Shown in pieces: positions 28,762 to 37,669 of a DNA stretch of 57,480 nucleotides. Origin of the DNA: Compostibacillus humi (GTDB taxonomy: Bacteria; Bacillota; Bacilli; Bacillales; Amphibacillaceae); the NCBI RefSeq assembly GCF_014637175.1, contig NZ_BMEV01000014.1, positions 1-57,480 of the forward strand, given 5' to 3'. Both the position numbers and the translations under genes were made by a program. Position 1 is the first letter of the stretch, and each line of letters opens with the position of its first letter. Under the pieces are notes generated by a model that was given only the letters and a program-made list of their open reading frames with translations, was not told where the DNA came from and searched no databases.

Positions 28762-29757
28762 CTAATAGAGCAAATCAATAAAATCTTCTTTAGAGATTTT
28801 GCCAAGGTAGTGCGGCACATCAAAGTCCTTCAATGCCTCTTCAATGGCTTGACGATCGTGGCGCACGCCAGTTAAAGCTTTTTCCAAATCGGCAATATTT
28901 CCGATACCGAAGAAGTCGCCATAAATTTTACAGTTTTCAATAATTCCTTTTTGCACGTTCAAGCGGACGTCCACTAGGCCGGCCGGGAATTTTTTCGTTT
29001 CTTTTACGTTATATTCAGGAGATTTTCCGTAATTCCATTCCCATTTTTGATATCTGTTTTTGGAAATTTCCTCGATGTTTTTCCAATCTTCTTCCGTTAA
29101 AACATATTGCGGAACATCTTTCACATCGTCCACTTCAAAAATATTTTTTAAAATGGCTTCTTTAAACTGTTCCATCGTAATTTTCTCGTCTAAAAACTCG
29201 GATATGTTTGCTACCCGGCTGCGGATGGATTTAATGCCTTTCGATTCAATCTTTTCTTTCTTTACTTTTAACGCTTTCGTCAGTTCCTCCAATTGGGAAT
29301 CGAGCATTAACGTACCGTGGCTGAACATGCGCCCCTTCGTCGAAAACATAGCATTCCCGGAAATTTTTCGTCCCTCTACGACAATATCGTTCCTTCCTTG
29401 CATTTCCGCCGGAACACCGAGTTTGTTCAGCACTTTAATAATTGGATGAAGGAATTTGGCAAAGTTTTGGAAACTTTCTCCGTCATCCTTTGTAATAAAG
29501 CTGAAATTCAAGTTTTGCTCATCGTGGTATACAGCACCGCCTCCTGACAGTCGGCGGACAACTTTAATCCCTTTCTCTTCCACATAATCTGTATTAATTT
29601 CTTCAATCGTATTTTGATTGCGGCCGATAATAATTGATGGCTTATTGATATAAAATAACAAATATGTATCCTTTTCACCGAAGTTTTCCAAAATATATTC
29701 CTCGATGGCAAGGTTCATCATTGGATCGGTAATGCCTTTATTGTCTATAAACTTCAT
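28762..29757 (-). CDS. lplJ: Lipoate-protein ligase LplJ
   Basis: 331 residues. Attaches lipoate to the E2 subunits and GcvH. RRLSGGGAVYHD (about 72-83) and the Lys in NAMFSTKGRMFSHGTLM form the lipoyl-AMP site, and the C-terminal domain follows. Order lplJ-yhfI as in B. subtilis. The start at 29757 has GGAGG 8 bases ahead. Confidence 0.93.
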   Translation of the reverse strand: MKFIDNKGITDPMMNLAIEEYILENFGEKDTYLLFYINKPSIIIGRNQNTIEEINTDYVEEKGIKVVRRLSGGGAVYHDEQNLNFSFITKDDGESFQNFAKFLHPIIKVLNKLGVPAEMQGRNDIVVEGRKISGNAMFSTKGRMFSHGTLMLDSQLEELTKALKVKKEKIESKGIKSIRSRVANISEFLDEKITMEQFKEAILKNIFEVDDVKDVPQYVLTEEDWKNIEEISKNRYQKWEWNYGKSPEYNVKETKKFPAGLVDVRLNVQKGIIENCKIYGDFFGIGNIADLEKALTGVRHDRQAIEEALKDFDVPHYLGKISKEDFIDLLY

Positions 29758-29820
29758 TGCAGCAACGGACCTCCTAATTATTGATTATCATTACTATGAT
29801 ATAAGAATTATGTCGTTATT

Positions 29821-30558
29821 TCAAAGAATTTCGTTCCACACTAGCCCTTCTTGGGCGAGAAAAACGTTTCCGCTATAAATCCGTTTCGCCTCCGTCACAA
29901 GCTGATGAATGTCTCCGTATTGGGGCAGATGGCTTAGCATGACATTTTTCACCTGCGCCTCTTCCGCAATCGTTGCTGCTTCTTCACTGTTCATATGTCC
30001 TGATTTTGTTCCATCCATTCCCGCATAATAGTTGCAGTCGGCTATGAATAAATCTGCATCCCTGCTAAAAGGGATCCATCTTTCAGAAAAACTCGTATCA
30101 GCGGTGTAGACGACAGCGGCGTTCCCATCGGTAATCCGCATGCCAAAGCAAGGTACAGGATGTTCCGTCTTCAGGAATGAAATGCGAAAAGGCCCCGCCT
30201 CCAGTTCCTTTTCCGGATCGTAAGCAATTCCTTTCGTAAATTCGTCTGTCAAAGCTGCAAACCCCTGTTCATCCAATGTATGTCCGTAAATCGGAAGGAC
30301 ATCGTCAGTTCCTTTTACATAATGCTCAATGATTTTTGCATATTGCAACACGCCAACATCGGCAACATGATCATGATGATAATGGGATAGTATCACCGCA
30401 TTAAGCTGGGCAACAGAAGTATATTTTTGCAACTTTGATAATGCACCGCTGCCTGCATCTACTAACAGGGAATAACCGTCTTTTTCGAACAGATAGGAAG
30501 AAGTGGCGCCGTCTTTCGCCGGAAAGCCGCCCCAACACCCGATAACCGTTACCTTCAT
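29821..30558 (-). CDS. yhfI: MBL-fold metallohydrolase YhfI
   Basis: 245 residues with the metal-binding motif SHYHHDHVADV (about 58-68), further His at the EHPVPCFG, TADTSFSE and SHLPQYGD positions. It resembles tRNase Z-like and cyclic-nucleotide phosphodiesterase-like MBL enzymes, with unknown substrate. I start at 30558, the family start; AGGAG is 9 bases ahead. A second ATG is two codons upstream. Confidence 0.87.
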   Translation of the reverse strand: MKVTVIGCWGGFPAKDGATSSYLFEKDGYSLLVDAGSGALSKLQKYTSVAQLNAVILSHYHHDHVADVGVLQYAKIIEHYVKGTDDVLPIYGHTLDEQGFAALTDEFTKGIAYDPEKELEAGPFRISFLKTEHPVPCFGMRITDGNAAVVYTADTSFSERWIPFSRDADLFIADCNYYAGMDGTKSGHMNSEEAATIAEEAQVKNVMLSHLPQYGDIHQLVTEAKRIYSGNVFLAQEGLVWNEIL

Positions 30559-30596
30559 TACCATTTCACTCCTTATATTTTTGTTGTAAAACAGTA

Positions 30597-30626
30597 TTGA
30601 CAAAAAATATCGTGTTATAATACAAT
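30597..30626 (+). promoter_or_regulatory. Promoter of yhfH
   Basis: TTGACA (30597-30602), 18 bases, TACAAT (30621-30626). A sigma-A type promoter, reading away from yhfI. Confidence 0.6.
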
Positions 30627-30660
30627 ATAACTAACTTCATATACAAGGGGGACGAAAATC

Positions 30661-30789
30661 ATGATCAACATTATTGAATTTTTCCGGAACTTACCGAAGA
30701 AAAAATGCCAGCAATGCGGCCAAGACATTCAGGAAATGGCAGATTGCTACGGCAATCTTTGCGATGAATGTAATCATCCGGCAAGGTAA
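30661..30789 (+). CDS. yhfH: YhfH-type zinc-ribbon mini-protein
   Basis: 42 residues, MINIIEFFRNLPKKKCQQCG, with CxxC (residues 16-19) and CDEC (35-38), a zinc knuckle. A small protein of this layout lies beside yhfI in B. subtilis (YhfH). A GGGGG ribosome binding site precedes ATG 30661. Too short for many gene finders. The sigma-A promoter 35 bases upstream and terminators after it support expression. Confidence 0.82.
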   Translation: MINIIEFFRNLPKKKCQQCGQDIQEMADCYGNLCDECNHPAR

Positions 30790-30866
30790 TTATTTTTTGC
30801 CATAGCTGTATTATAACAGTGGTTCGCTGTTATTAAAAGTTTTTATAGGGATAAAATATATTATTG

Positions 30867-30897
30867 GACAGCTGTTATACAGCTGTTTCTTTTTTGG
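30867..30897 (+). terminator. Terminator after yhfH
   Basis: ACAGCTG-ttata-CAGCTGT hairpin followed by TTCTTTTTT. An upstream hairpin (ATAACAG-n-CTGTTAT, about 30815-30834) may add to it. Confidence 0.65.
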
Positions 30898-30924
30898 GGG
30901 AAGGTCGGGTTTCAAGCATTCTGC

Positions 30925-30962
30925 ATAAAAAAGACCCGGCGGCAAAGCCCCGGGCCGGTTTC
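30925..30962 (-). terminator. Terminator of the hem operon
   Basis: GC-rich hairpin (CCCGG/CCGGG core) followed by TTTTTT on the minus strand, 8 bases after the hemY stop. Confidence 0.8.
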
Positions 30963-30969
30963 ATCCTCT

Positions 30970-32370
30970 TTATTGCAGATAATCGAAAACTTCTTGGACA
31001 ACATTCTCTCCATGCTGGATACAATCAGGAATTCCTGCTCCATCATAGGAACTTCCAATAAGAAACAATCCCGGAAGATTTGCTGCCACATCCTGACGTA
31101 CTCGATTTACCAAATCCAAATGCCCAACGTTGTACTGGGGTCTTTCCTTTATGTATCTGGTAACGATCGTAAAGTCAGGATCACCTTTAATTTCCATCTG
31201 CTTCTGTAAATCTTCTAGCACAATGCGGACGATTTCTTCGTCACCAAGCTCCACAATTTCCTGATCCGACGGTCTGCCGACATAGCAGCGAAGCAGCACT
31301 TTGCCTTCCGGTGTTGTGGTCGGCCATTTTTTATTCGTCCAAGTACAGGCGGTAATCCGATAGTTGCTGTTTCGTGCAACTTGAAAACCGGTACCCTCCA
31401 CCGTTTGCTTCATTGCCTTTTCATCAAAAGCAAGAACGACATTGGCAGTAGAAGTCATCGGAATATCGTGAAGGAGCTGGAAAAACGGGTATTGACTGAA
31501 CATTTTCGGCACTGCCGTATGGGGCGTGGCAATGACCACTGCATCGGATTTTAATACGTTTCCGTTGCTTAACAGTACATGGTAATGGGATGCTTTCCTC
31601 TCAATATGATCGACAGCAGTATTAATGAGAACCGATCCTTCATCCAAGTTTTCCTCCAAACGGTGAACGAAGGATTCCAGTCCATCGGCAAAGGAAAAAA
31701 ACATTCCCCCTGGTCTTTTTCCCTTTTGCTTCTTATTCCCGGGCATGGACTTTTGTAAACCTTTCATGATGCTGCCGTACTTCTGTTCCAAATGGTAAAA
31801 GTTTGGAAAAGTTGCCATTAAGCTCATCTTATCAATGTCACCGGAATGGATTCCCGACAGAAGCGGCGAGATAAGATTGTCAACAATTTCATTGCCGAAG
31901 CGCCGCCGCATAAAATGTCCTAATGACTGGTCTGCTTTCGGCTCACTTTTCGGAATGACTAAATCCCCCAGTGCTCTTATTTTGCCTTTGAAGGAGATTA
32001 ATTTCGTTGAAACGATGGCAGTTCGATCCTTCGGGATTCCCATAAACGTACCTAGAGGCATTTTATGGAGCTTATTATTCGCTAATATATACGATTGTCC
32101 CGTTGCATTGTATACCATCTGTTCTTCTAATCCCAGTTCTCTCGTCAATTTCATTGCAGCCGGTTTCCTCGCAAGTAAGGAGTCGGGACCAAGCTCAATT
32201 GTATAGCCGTCTTTTTTGACGGTTTTTATTTTTCCTCCGAGGCGGCCGCTTGCTTCGACCAATTTAACTTCATAAGGAAGCTTTTCTTTCTTTATTCGCT
32301 GCTGCAAGTAGTAGGCGGCAGATAAACCTGTTATCCCGCCGCCTACGACAACGATTTGCTTCTTGTCCAT
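30970..32370 (-). CDS. hemY: Coproporphyrinogen/protoporphyrinogen oxidase HemY
   Basis: 466 residues. Oxidises coproporphyrinogen III to coproporphyrin III in the Gram-positive pathway, using FAD. The FAD-binding motif VVGGGITGLSAAYYLQ is at residues 7-22, RLGGKIKTV follows, and the C-terminal VGHLDLVNRV and PGLFLIGSSYDGAGIPDCI complete the fold. The stop codon of hemH overlaps its start by one base (…TAATG), so hemE-hemH-hemY is an operon. Called HemY in Bacillus; also written HemG or CgoX. Confidence 0.95.
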   Translation of the reverse strand: MDKKQIVVVGGGITGLSAAYYLQQRIKKEKLPYEVKLVEASGRLGGKIKTVKKDGYTIELGPDSLLARKPAAMKLTRELGLEEQMVYNATGQSYILANNKLHKMPLGTFMGIPKDRTAIVSTKLISFKGKIRALGDLVIPKSEPKADQSLGHFMRRRFGNEIVDNLISPLLSGIHSGDIDKMSLMATFPNFYHLEQKYGSIMKGLQKSMPGNKKQKGKRPGGMFFSFADGLESFVHRLEENLDEGSVLINTAVDHIERKASHYHVLLSNGNVLKSDAVVIATPHTAVPKMFSQYPFFQLLHDIPMTSTANVVLAFDEKAMKQTVEGTGFQVARNSNYRITACTWTNKKWPTTTPEGKVLLRCYVGRPSDQEIVELGDEEIVRIVLEDLQKQMEIKGDPDFTIVTRYIKERPQYNVGHLDLVNRVRQDVAANLPGLFLIGSSYDGAGIPDCIQHGENVVQEVFDYLQ

Positions 32371-33305
32371 TAAGCTTCACTCTTTACTTTGCGCAGTACT
32401 ACTTCCGCAAGAGTTTGAATAAATTGCGGATTTGTATTTGGCATTTCCGGCCGGTGATATGGAACGCCTAACTCGTCACAAACGACTTTACATTCATAAT
32501 CATTATCGTACAATACTTCCAAGTGATCAGCTACGAAACCAACAGGTGCATACACAAAGGAACGGTACCCTTTCTCCTTGTATAAATCCCTCGTCAAATC
32601 CTGTACATCCGGACCTAGCCATGGATCTGGAGTATTCCCTTCACTTTGCCAGCCTACTTCATAGTTGACAATGCCGGCTTTTTCGGCAATTAGGTCAGCT
32701 GTTTCCTGCAGCTGGTCTGCATAAGGGTCTCCATGCTGCAAAATCTTTTCTGGCAGACTATGGGCAGAAACGATAAGTACTGCTTTGCTTCTTTCCTCTT
32801 CAGACATCGCATCGTAAATTTTCCGAATGCCTTCTGCCCAAAATTGAATAAATCCAGGCTCTTTATACCAGCTTTCTACACTTGTAATTTGAATGCCATG
32901 CTTTTCAGCCTCTTTCCGGGCTCTTTCATTATACGATTTAATGCTGAACGTGGAATAATGGGGTGCAAGGACAATGGAAACCGCCTCTTTTATTCCATCT
33001 TCAGCCATTTGTTGAACGGCATCTTCAATAAACGGAGAAATATGCTTTAAGCCAATGTATGCCTTAAATTCGTACTCGTCCTGAAGTTCGTTAACTTTTG
33101 CTTCCAGCGCTTTTGTCTGTTCTTCTGTAATTTTTGCCAATGGCGAAACGCCGCCAATCGCTTTATAGCGGTCCTTTAAATCCTGCAATTCTTCCGGAGC
33201 AGGTTTTCTCCCATGGCGAATGTGAGTGTAATACGGTTCGATATCCTCCTCTTTCGTCGGAGTACCGTATGCCATTACTAATAGTCCTAATCTTTTTTTC
33301 TCCAT
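32370..33305 (-). CDS. hemH: Coproporphyrin ferrochelatase HemH
   Basis: 311 residues. Inserts Fe2+ into coproporphyrin [33 protein letters not shown] is the Firmicute form; His in SAHSLPEK (about 183) and the C-terminal Glu position bind the metal. I start at ATG 33305, 6 bases after GAGGTG; the GTG at 33314 belongs to the ribosome binding site. No Fe-S cysteines are expected in this form. Middle gene of hemEHY. Confidence 0.96.
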   Translation of the reverse strand: MEKKRLGLLVMAYGTPTKEEDIEPYYTHIRHGRKPAPEELQDLKDRYKAIGGVSPLAKITEEQTKALEAKVNELQDEYEFKAYIGLKHISPFIEDAVQQMAEDGIKEAVSIVLAPHYSTFSIKSYNERARKEAEKHGIQITSVESWYKEPGFIQFWAEGIRKIYDAMSEEERSKAVLIVSAHSLPEKILQHGDPYADQLQETADLIAEKAGIVNYEVGWQSEGNTPDPWLGPDVQDLTRDLYKEKGYRSFVYAPVGFVADHLEVLYDNDYECKVVCDELGVPYHRPEMPNTNPQFIQTLAEVVLRKVKSEA

Positions 33306-33321
33306 GTGTAACACCTCTTAA

Positions 33322-34359
33322 TTATTGATTTGTAGTATATTGATGGATAAACTGGGTAAGCTTCTTTAATGTTTCAGGCTTGACGTCCGGTGTAACCCCA
33401 TGCCCTAAGTTAAACACATATTTTCCGCTATTCATTCCTTCATCTAAAATAGCTTTTGTCCTTTTCTCAATCGTTTCCCATTCTGTGAGCAAGATTGCCG
33501 GGTCTAAATTGCCTTGCAGCACTTTCGTTACTCCCATTTCCCTCGCTTCAGCGACAGAAGTACGCCAATCTAAACCAATTACATCCACCGGCAGGTCATT
33601 CCACTCTAACAGCAAATGTCTTGCCCCGACCCCAAAAATAATGAGCGGAACTTGATGCTTGCGCAATTCGGAAAAAATTCTCGTCATCGCCGGTTTAATA
33701 AAAATCCGATAGTCTGATGCATTGATTGACCCAACCCAGGAATCAAAAATTTGAATCGCTTTGGCACCAGCTTCAATTTGGGATTCCACATACGTTATGA
33801 CCATGTCAGCCAGCTTTTCCATTAATAAAAACCAGGTGTCTGGTTCCCGATACATAAGCGCCTTCGTTTTACTGTAATTTTTTGACGGACCGCCTTCAAT
33901 CATATAGCTGGCTAGCGTAAACGGCGCGCCGCTGAAGCCGATGAGCGGTACTTCCAATTGTTCTTCGGTAAGCAGCCGAATCGTGTCCAGCACATAAGGA
34001 ACGTCCCTTTTCGGGTCAATATCTCCTAAACGTTCCACATCCTGATAACTGCGGATCGGATTATAAATAACCGGACCAACGCCTGCTTTAATTTCCACTT
34101 CCACCCCAATTGCAGGCAGTGGGCTCATAATATCTTTGTAAAGAATTGCTGCATCTACGTTATAATTTTCTACCGGCAGCCGTGTCACGTAAGCACATAA
34201 TTCTGGCTGATGGGTAATGTCAAATAAGGAATATTTTTCTTTCAATTCCCGGTACTCCGGCTGTGAACGTCCCGCCTGCCGCATATACCATGCAGGAATA
34301 TAGTCAGTTTGTTCACCCTGATATGCCCGAATAATTGTATCATTGATTTTTTTTGCCAT
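33322..34359 (-). CDS. hemE: Uroporphyrinogen decarboxylase HemE
   Basis: 345 residues. Decarboxylates uroporphyrinogen III to coproporphyrinogen [22 protein letters not shown] (about residues 22-40) is the signature substrate-binding loop; the second, [17 protein letters not shown], is present. First gene of the hem operon, with AAGGA upstream of ATG 34359. Confidence 0.97.
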   Translation of the reverse strand: MAKKINDTIIRAYQGEQTDYIPAWYMRQAGRSQPEYRELKEKYSLFDITHQPELCAYVTRLPVENYNVDAAILYKDIMSPLPAIGVEVEIKAGVGPVIYNPIRSYQDVERLGDIDPKRDVPYVLDTIRLLTEEQLEVPLIGFSGAPFTLASYMIEGGPSKNYSKTKALMYREPDTWFLLMEKLADMVITYVESQIEAGAKAIQIFDSWVGSINASDYRIFIKPAMTRIFSELRKHQVPLIIFGVGARHLLLEWNDLPVDVIGLDWRTSVAEAREMGVTKVLQGNLDPAILLTEWETIEKRTKAILDEGMNSGKYVFNLGHGVTPDVKPETLKKLTQFIHQYTTNQ

Positions 34360-34787
34360 TTCATTTCATTCCTTTTTCATTCTAATAACAATACCATCTT
34401 TACTATACTGATTTTAAAGACAAATGTGGAGCAATTTAATGGATTGTCACCATTTCGTCGCATTTTAGATCATTTGCCATATATTCGAACATAATAACGA
34501 TTGCTTCTTCGTATCGTATAGTAACCATCCTAAATAACTATTTCCGGGGAAATAGTCATACGCTTAGGAGTTTTGTAGGATATTATTCCCCAGATCGAAG
34601 GTAATGCGATGTATAAGAAGAAATTTTTCAGCAGCCATCGACAATCCTTTTCCATTATACGACATATTTTGCAAGAGATAAACTTAAATGTACTTTATAT
34701 AAAATAAGAATAATTTTAAGTTAAAGTAGTTGCCGGAATTAAAAAAAAACATGAAAATAAGATTAGAACAGTAAAGGAGTGGCATGG
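34360..34787. other. Intergenic region between hemE and hmoB
   Basis: 428 bases between divergent genes. Two hairpin-like elements are visible: GGGGAAATA (34547-34555) with TATTATTCCCC (34581-34591), and AACTTAAA (34680-34687) with TTTTAAGTT further on. No promoter is clear enough to call and no open frame with a credible ribosome binding site was found. The 3' end carries AGGAG for hmoB. Confidence 0.6.
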
Positions 34788-35300
34788 ATGAAAGGACATA
34801 TGACGAATGGAACGATCATGTTTTTAAAGAAGCTGGCAGAAAAATATAAGAACCTTGATTTATTTCTGATGACAGGCAGTCAAGGAGCATTAGCCTACTA
34901 CGAGCACGACAAAAAAAGAAGCATTTTTCAGGCGGGAAGAAGCTATGAAATCATCGCCGAAAGCGGCCATTTAAGGAAAGCTGGATATGTGGTGATGAAT
35001 CATATTCCTGTTGCAGAAGATTCAAAGCCGGTATTTGAAGACAATTTTAAAAAACGGAGGCAGGAAGTCGATCAAATGCCGGGCTTCCTTGCCTTCCGTC
35101 TCCTTCGGCCATTAAAAGGGAACACTTATATTGTGATGACCCAATGGGCAACAGAAACCGATTTTGAGAACTGGAAAAAATCCAGCGCCTTCCAGAAAGC
35201 CCATGATAAACAAGCGGTAAAACAGCCAGCTTATTTTGCCGAACGTCCCTTTGCAACGGCATACTGGATGTATAAGGAAAAAGAAAACAGGGAACTTTAA
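34788..35300 (+). CDS. hmoB: Haem-degrading monooxygenase HmoB
   Basis: 170 residues. The C-terminal half (about 70-165, KAGYVVMNHIPVAEDSKPVFEDNFKKR, FLAFRLLRPLKGNTYIVMTQWATETDFENW) is the ABM/IsdG-like dimeric haem-oxygenase fold. The N-terminal half (FLKKLAEKYKNLDLFLMTGSQGALAYYEH) matches the extension of YhgC/HmoB in B. subtilis. It degrades haem to biliverdin-like product, and the neighbouring hem operon makes haem. I chose ATG 34788, 8 bases after AGGAG. Confidence 0.85.
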   Translation: MKGHMTNGTIMFLKKLAEKYKNLDLFLMTGSQGALAYYEHDKKRSIFQAGRSYEIIAESGHLRKAGYVVMNHIPVAEDSKPVFEDNFKKRRQEVDQMPGFLAFRLLRPLKGNTYIVMTQWATETDFENWKKSSAFQKAHDKQAVKQPAYFAERPFATAYWMYKEKENREL

Positions 35301-35313
35301 GCAGCCAATGGAA

Positions 35314-35351
35314 TGAAAAAGATGGTACCCGTATCTGGGCACCATCTTTTT
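35314..35351. terminator. Bidirectional terminator
   Basis: AAAAAGATGGT-n-ACCATCTTTTT, an 11-bp stem, between hmoB (+) and the thioredoxin-like gene (-). Confidence 0.88.
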
Positions 35352-35353
35352 AT

Positions 35354-35836
35354 TTATTCATCCAGCACGTATTTATCAAAAAATGCCTGAAATTCTTCTT
35401 CAGTCCGCTGTCCGACAATCCGCGCCACTTCTTCCCCATTTTCAAAATGAACTAGCGTCGGCGTAGATTCAATTCCGTAAGGTGTTCCCTCTTCTCCAAA
35501 TTCCAGCAGATTAAATTTTTTCATATCGACGTTATTTTCCTCTGCCAACGGAACGAGAATCGGCGTCGTTTGCTGACAATAAACACAAGTAGGGCTATAA
35601 AAATAGACGGTAACATCTTCTCCCTTTTCCAATTTCTCCGAAAGCTCCTCCGGCAAAATCTGGTTGCCATAATTCGGGTCCTTCAACTGATCAATCGTCG
35701 CCTGATGCAAATCCTTCGTTCCATACGGATTATTGGCACCTTCCAGCGCCTGGTTATTTTTATATTGAACGACAAAAATCAGCGCAATGAATAACACCGC
35801 AATAATACCAACGATGATGAGCATTTTTTTACCCAA
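35354..35836 (-). CDS. Membrane-anchored thioredoxin-fold protein (BdbA-like)
   Basis: 160 residues. One N-terminal span (about 5-24) places the rest outside. The thioredoxin fold follows (about 70-160): YFYSPTCVYCQQTTP gives the active CVYC pair, and ESTPTLVHFENG has the cis-Pro. It lies 15 bases after the bdbC-like gene and is likely cotranscribed, which makes it the candidate partner. It is shorter than a DsbA-type BdbD and lacks an inserted helical domain. Confidence 0.83.
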   Translation of the reverse strand: MGKKMLIIVGIIAVLFIALIFVVQYKNNQALEGANNPYGTKDLHQATIDQLKDPNYGNQILPEELSEKLEKGEDVTVYFYSPTCVYCQQTTPILVPLAEENNVDMKKFNLLEFGEEGTPYGIESTPTLVHFENGEEVARIVGQRTEEEFQAFFDKYVLDE

Positions 35837-35851
35837 CGGTTCTTCCTCCTT

Positions 35852-36277
35852 CTATTTCCTCTTCGATTTTAACAACAGGACATGAGCTGCGAAAATTATG
35901 ATAAAAGCAGTTCCAGCCATAAACGGAATGGTAATAAAACCAAAATAATTTACATAAATAACATTACATGGAACATCTCCGCTGCATGCTCCGCCAGCTT
36001 CCTGGAAAAATGGCACCTTTTGCACGAGATAATGATAGGCAGATACTGCCATTCCAATTCCGCTCAAAATTAACCCCGGAAGGGCGATATCGATATTTTT
36101 CTTCCATAACGCCACACCGTATATGATTACTAAAGGATACATGAGTATTCGCTGAATCCAGCATAGCTGACACGGGATATATCCCATCACTTCCGAATAA
36201 AACAAACTTCCTCCCGTTGCTGCAACAGCAACAGTCCAAATTAAAATCAGCGCATTTTCCCCAAATTTTTTATCCAT
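35852..36277 (-). CDS. bdbC: Disulfide-bond oxidoreductase BdbC (DsbB family)
   Basis: 141 residues with four spans. Cysteine pairs CQLC (about 36-39) and Cys-n-Cys in GGACSGDVPCN (about 97-103) are the two DsbB redox pairs. It reoxidises the extracytoplasmic thiol oxidase and passes electrons to quinone. In Bacillus this activity is needed for ComGC and other extracytoplasmic disulfides. I start at 36277, where GGAGAGG lies about 9 bases ahead and the family start MDKKFGEN fits. Confidence 0.9.
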   Translation of the reverse strand: MDKKFGENALILIWTVAVAATGGSLFYSEVMGYIPCQLCWIQRILMYPLVIIYGVALWKKNIDIALPGLILSGIGMAVSAYHYLVQKVPFFQEAGGACSGDVPCNVIYVNYFGFITIPFMAGTAFIIIFAAHVLLLKSKRK

Positions 36278-36470
36278 TATTTGCAACCTCTCCATGTATA
36301 TCACGGGAATAAAAAAGAAATCGATGCTAATTTTTCTTTTCTCCTATTATACAAGCGGGATAGCTGAAACACAATCGGAACGTATCAGCCGGCAATTCCC
36401 GGCATGCGCAATTGTTAGACAAGTCCAAATTATTTTAAAATGATATAATTTAAAATAGGAGGTGGAATGG

Positions 36471-37652
36471 ATGCACGAGCAGATTATGATGCAGATTGAC
36501 AAACTTTTTCCGGAAATGGTGGATATACGGCGTTATTTGCACCAATATCCGGAACTTTCCTTTCAAGAAACGAAGACGGCTCAATTTATCGCCAACTATT
36601 ATGATAAACTTGGTATTCCGTATGAAGCAAACATTGGCGGAAATGGGGTCATTGCCCGGTTAGAAGGAGGAAAACCCGGAAGGACAGTAGCCCTTAGAGC
36701 TGATTTTGATGCATTGCCGATTCAAGATGAAAAAGACGTGCCGTATAAATCAAAAATCGATGGGGTTATGCACGCCTGCGGTCATGATGGCCATACGGCA
36801 ACATTGCTCGTTCTTGCCAAAGTAATGAAACAGTTTCAGGAGCAGATTCCAGGAACAATCATATTTTTGCACCAGCACGCCGAAGAGACCGTTCCGGGCG
36901 GTGCAAAGCCGATTCTTGCATCCGGTGCTTTAAATGAGGCCGAAGCCGTTTTCGGCACCCATTTATGGGCGACAGCCCCATTAGGGGAATTGCAAATTTC
37001 CAAAGATATTTTAATGGCGGGTACGGATCGGTTTTCCGTTACAATTCAAGGAAAAGGAGGTCACGGTGCCTACCCGCACGAAACAAAAGATGCGATCGTA
37101 ATTGCTGCGAACGTCGTTTCCCTTTTCCAGCAAATCGTAAGCCGAAAAATTAATCCGCTCGATACGGCGGTAATAACGGTCGGCCAGCTACAGGCCGGTA
37201 AAGCTTTCAATGTCATTGCCGATACAGCCAGAATTTCCGGTACCGTCCGTTACTTGAACAATGCAATACAGGAACAAATTATTGCTGAAATGGAAAGTAT
37301 ATTAAAAGGAGTATGTATCAGTTATGGGGCAGAATATAAATTCCATTATGAGAAGGGCTATCCTCCATTAAAAAACCACCCTGAAGACGCACAGCTAGTA
37401 ATGGACACTGCCAGTCACATACAAGAAATAAAGACCATTAAAGAAATTCGGCCTTCCATGGGCGGGGAAGATTTTGCCTATTATTTATTGGAAAAACGGG
37501 GAGCTTTCTTTTTCACCGGTGCACAGAAAGATGACCCGCCATATCCGCATCATCATCCGAAATTTGATTTTAACGAGAAGGCAATGCCGATTGCTGCAAA
37601 AACGTTAATTCAAGTTTATTTTGCTTATCAGCAAGTGAAAGCGGAAGGATAA
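36471..37652 (+). CDS. yhaA: M20 family N-acyl amino-acid amidohydrolase (YhaA)
   Basis: 393 residues. The metal site is ACGHDGHTA (about 100-108), HQHAEETVPGGAKP (about 135-148) and HLWATAPLG; the dimerisation lid has GKGGHGAYPHE. Hydrolyses N-acylated amino acids. ATG 36471 is 8 bases after AGGAGG. Convergent with ecsB; the terminator sits on both coding ends. Confidence 0.9.
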   Translation: MHEQIMMQIDKLFPEMVDIRRYLHQYPELSFQETKTAQFIANYYDKLGIPYEANIGGNGVIARLEGGKPGRTVALRADFDALPIQDEKDVPYKSKIDGVMHACGHDGHTATLLVLAKVMKQFQEQIPGTIIFLHQHAEETVPGGAKPILASGALNEAEAVFGTHLWATAPLGELQISKDILMAGTDRFSVTIQGKGGHGAYPHETKDAIVIAANVVSLFQQIVSRKINPLDTAVITVGQLQAGKAFNVIADTARISGTVRYLNNAIQEQIIAEMESILKGVCISYGAEYKFHYEKGYPPLKNHPEDAQLVMDTASHIQEIKTIKEIRPSMGGEDFAYYLLEKRGAFFFTGAQKDDPPYPHHHPKFDFNEKAMPIAAKTLIQVYFAYQQVKAEG

Positions 37653-37669
37653 AGTCCTTCCGCTTTTTA
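37637..37669. terminator. Bidirectional terminator across two coding ends
   Basis: AAGCGGAAGGA-taaag-TCCTTCCGCTT. Its left arm encodes the end of yhaA, its loop the stop codon; the right T-run abuts the ecsB stop. Confidence 0.85.

Noticed and set aside
29775-29805. GATAATCAATAAT-like element upstream of lplJ as a Fur box
   Set aside because: Only one half (TGATAAT) matches the 7-1-7 pattern; the other half has 3 of 7 matches.
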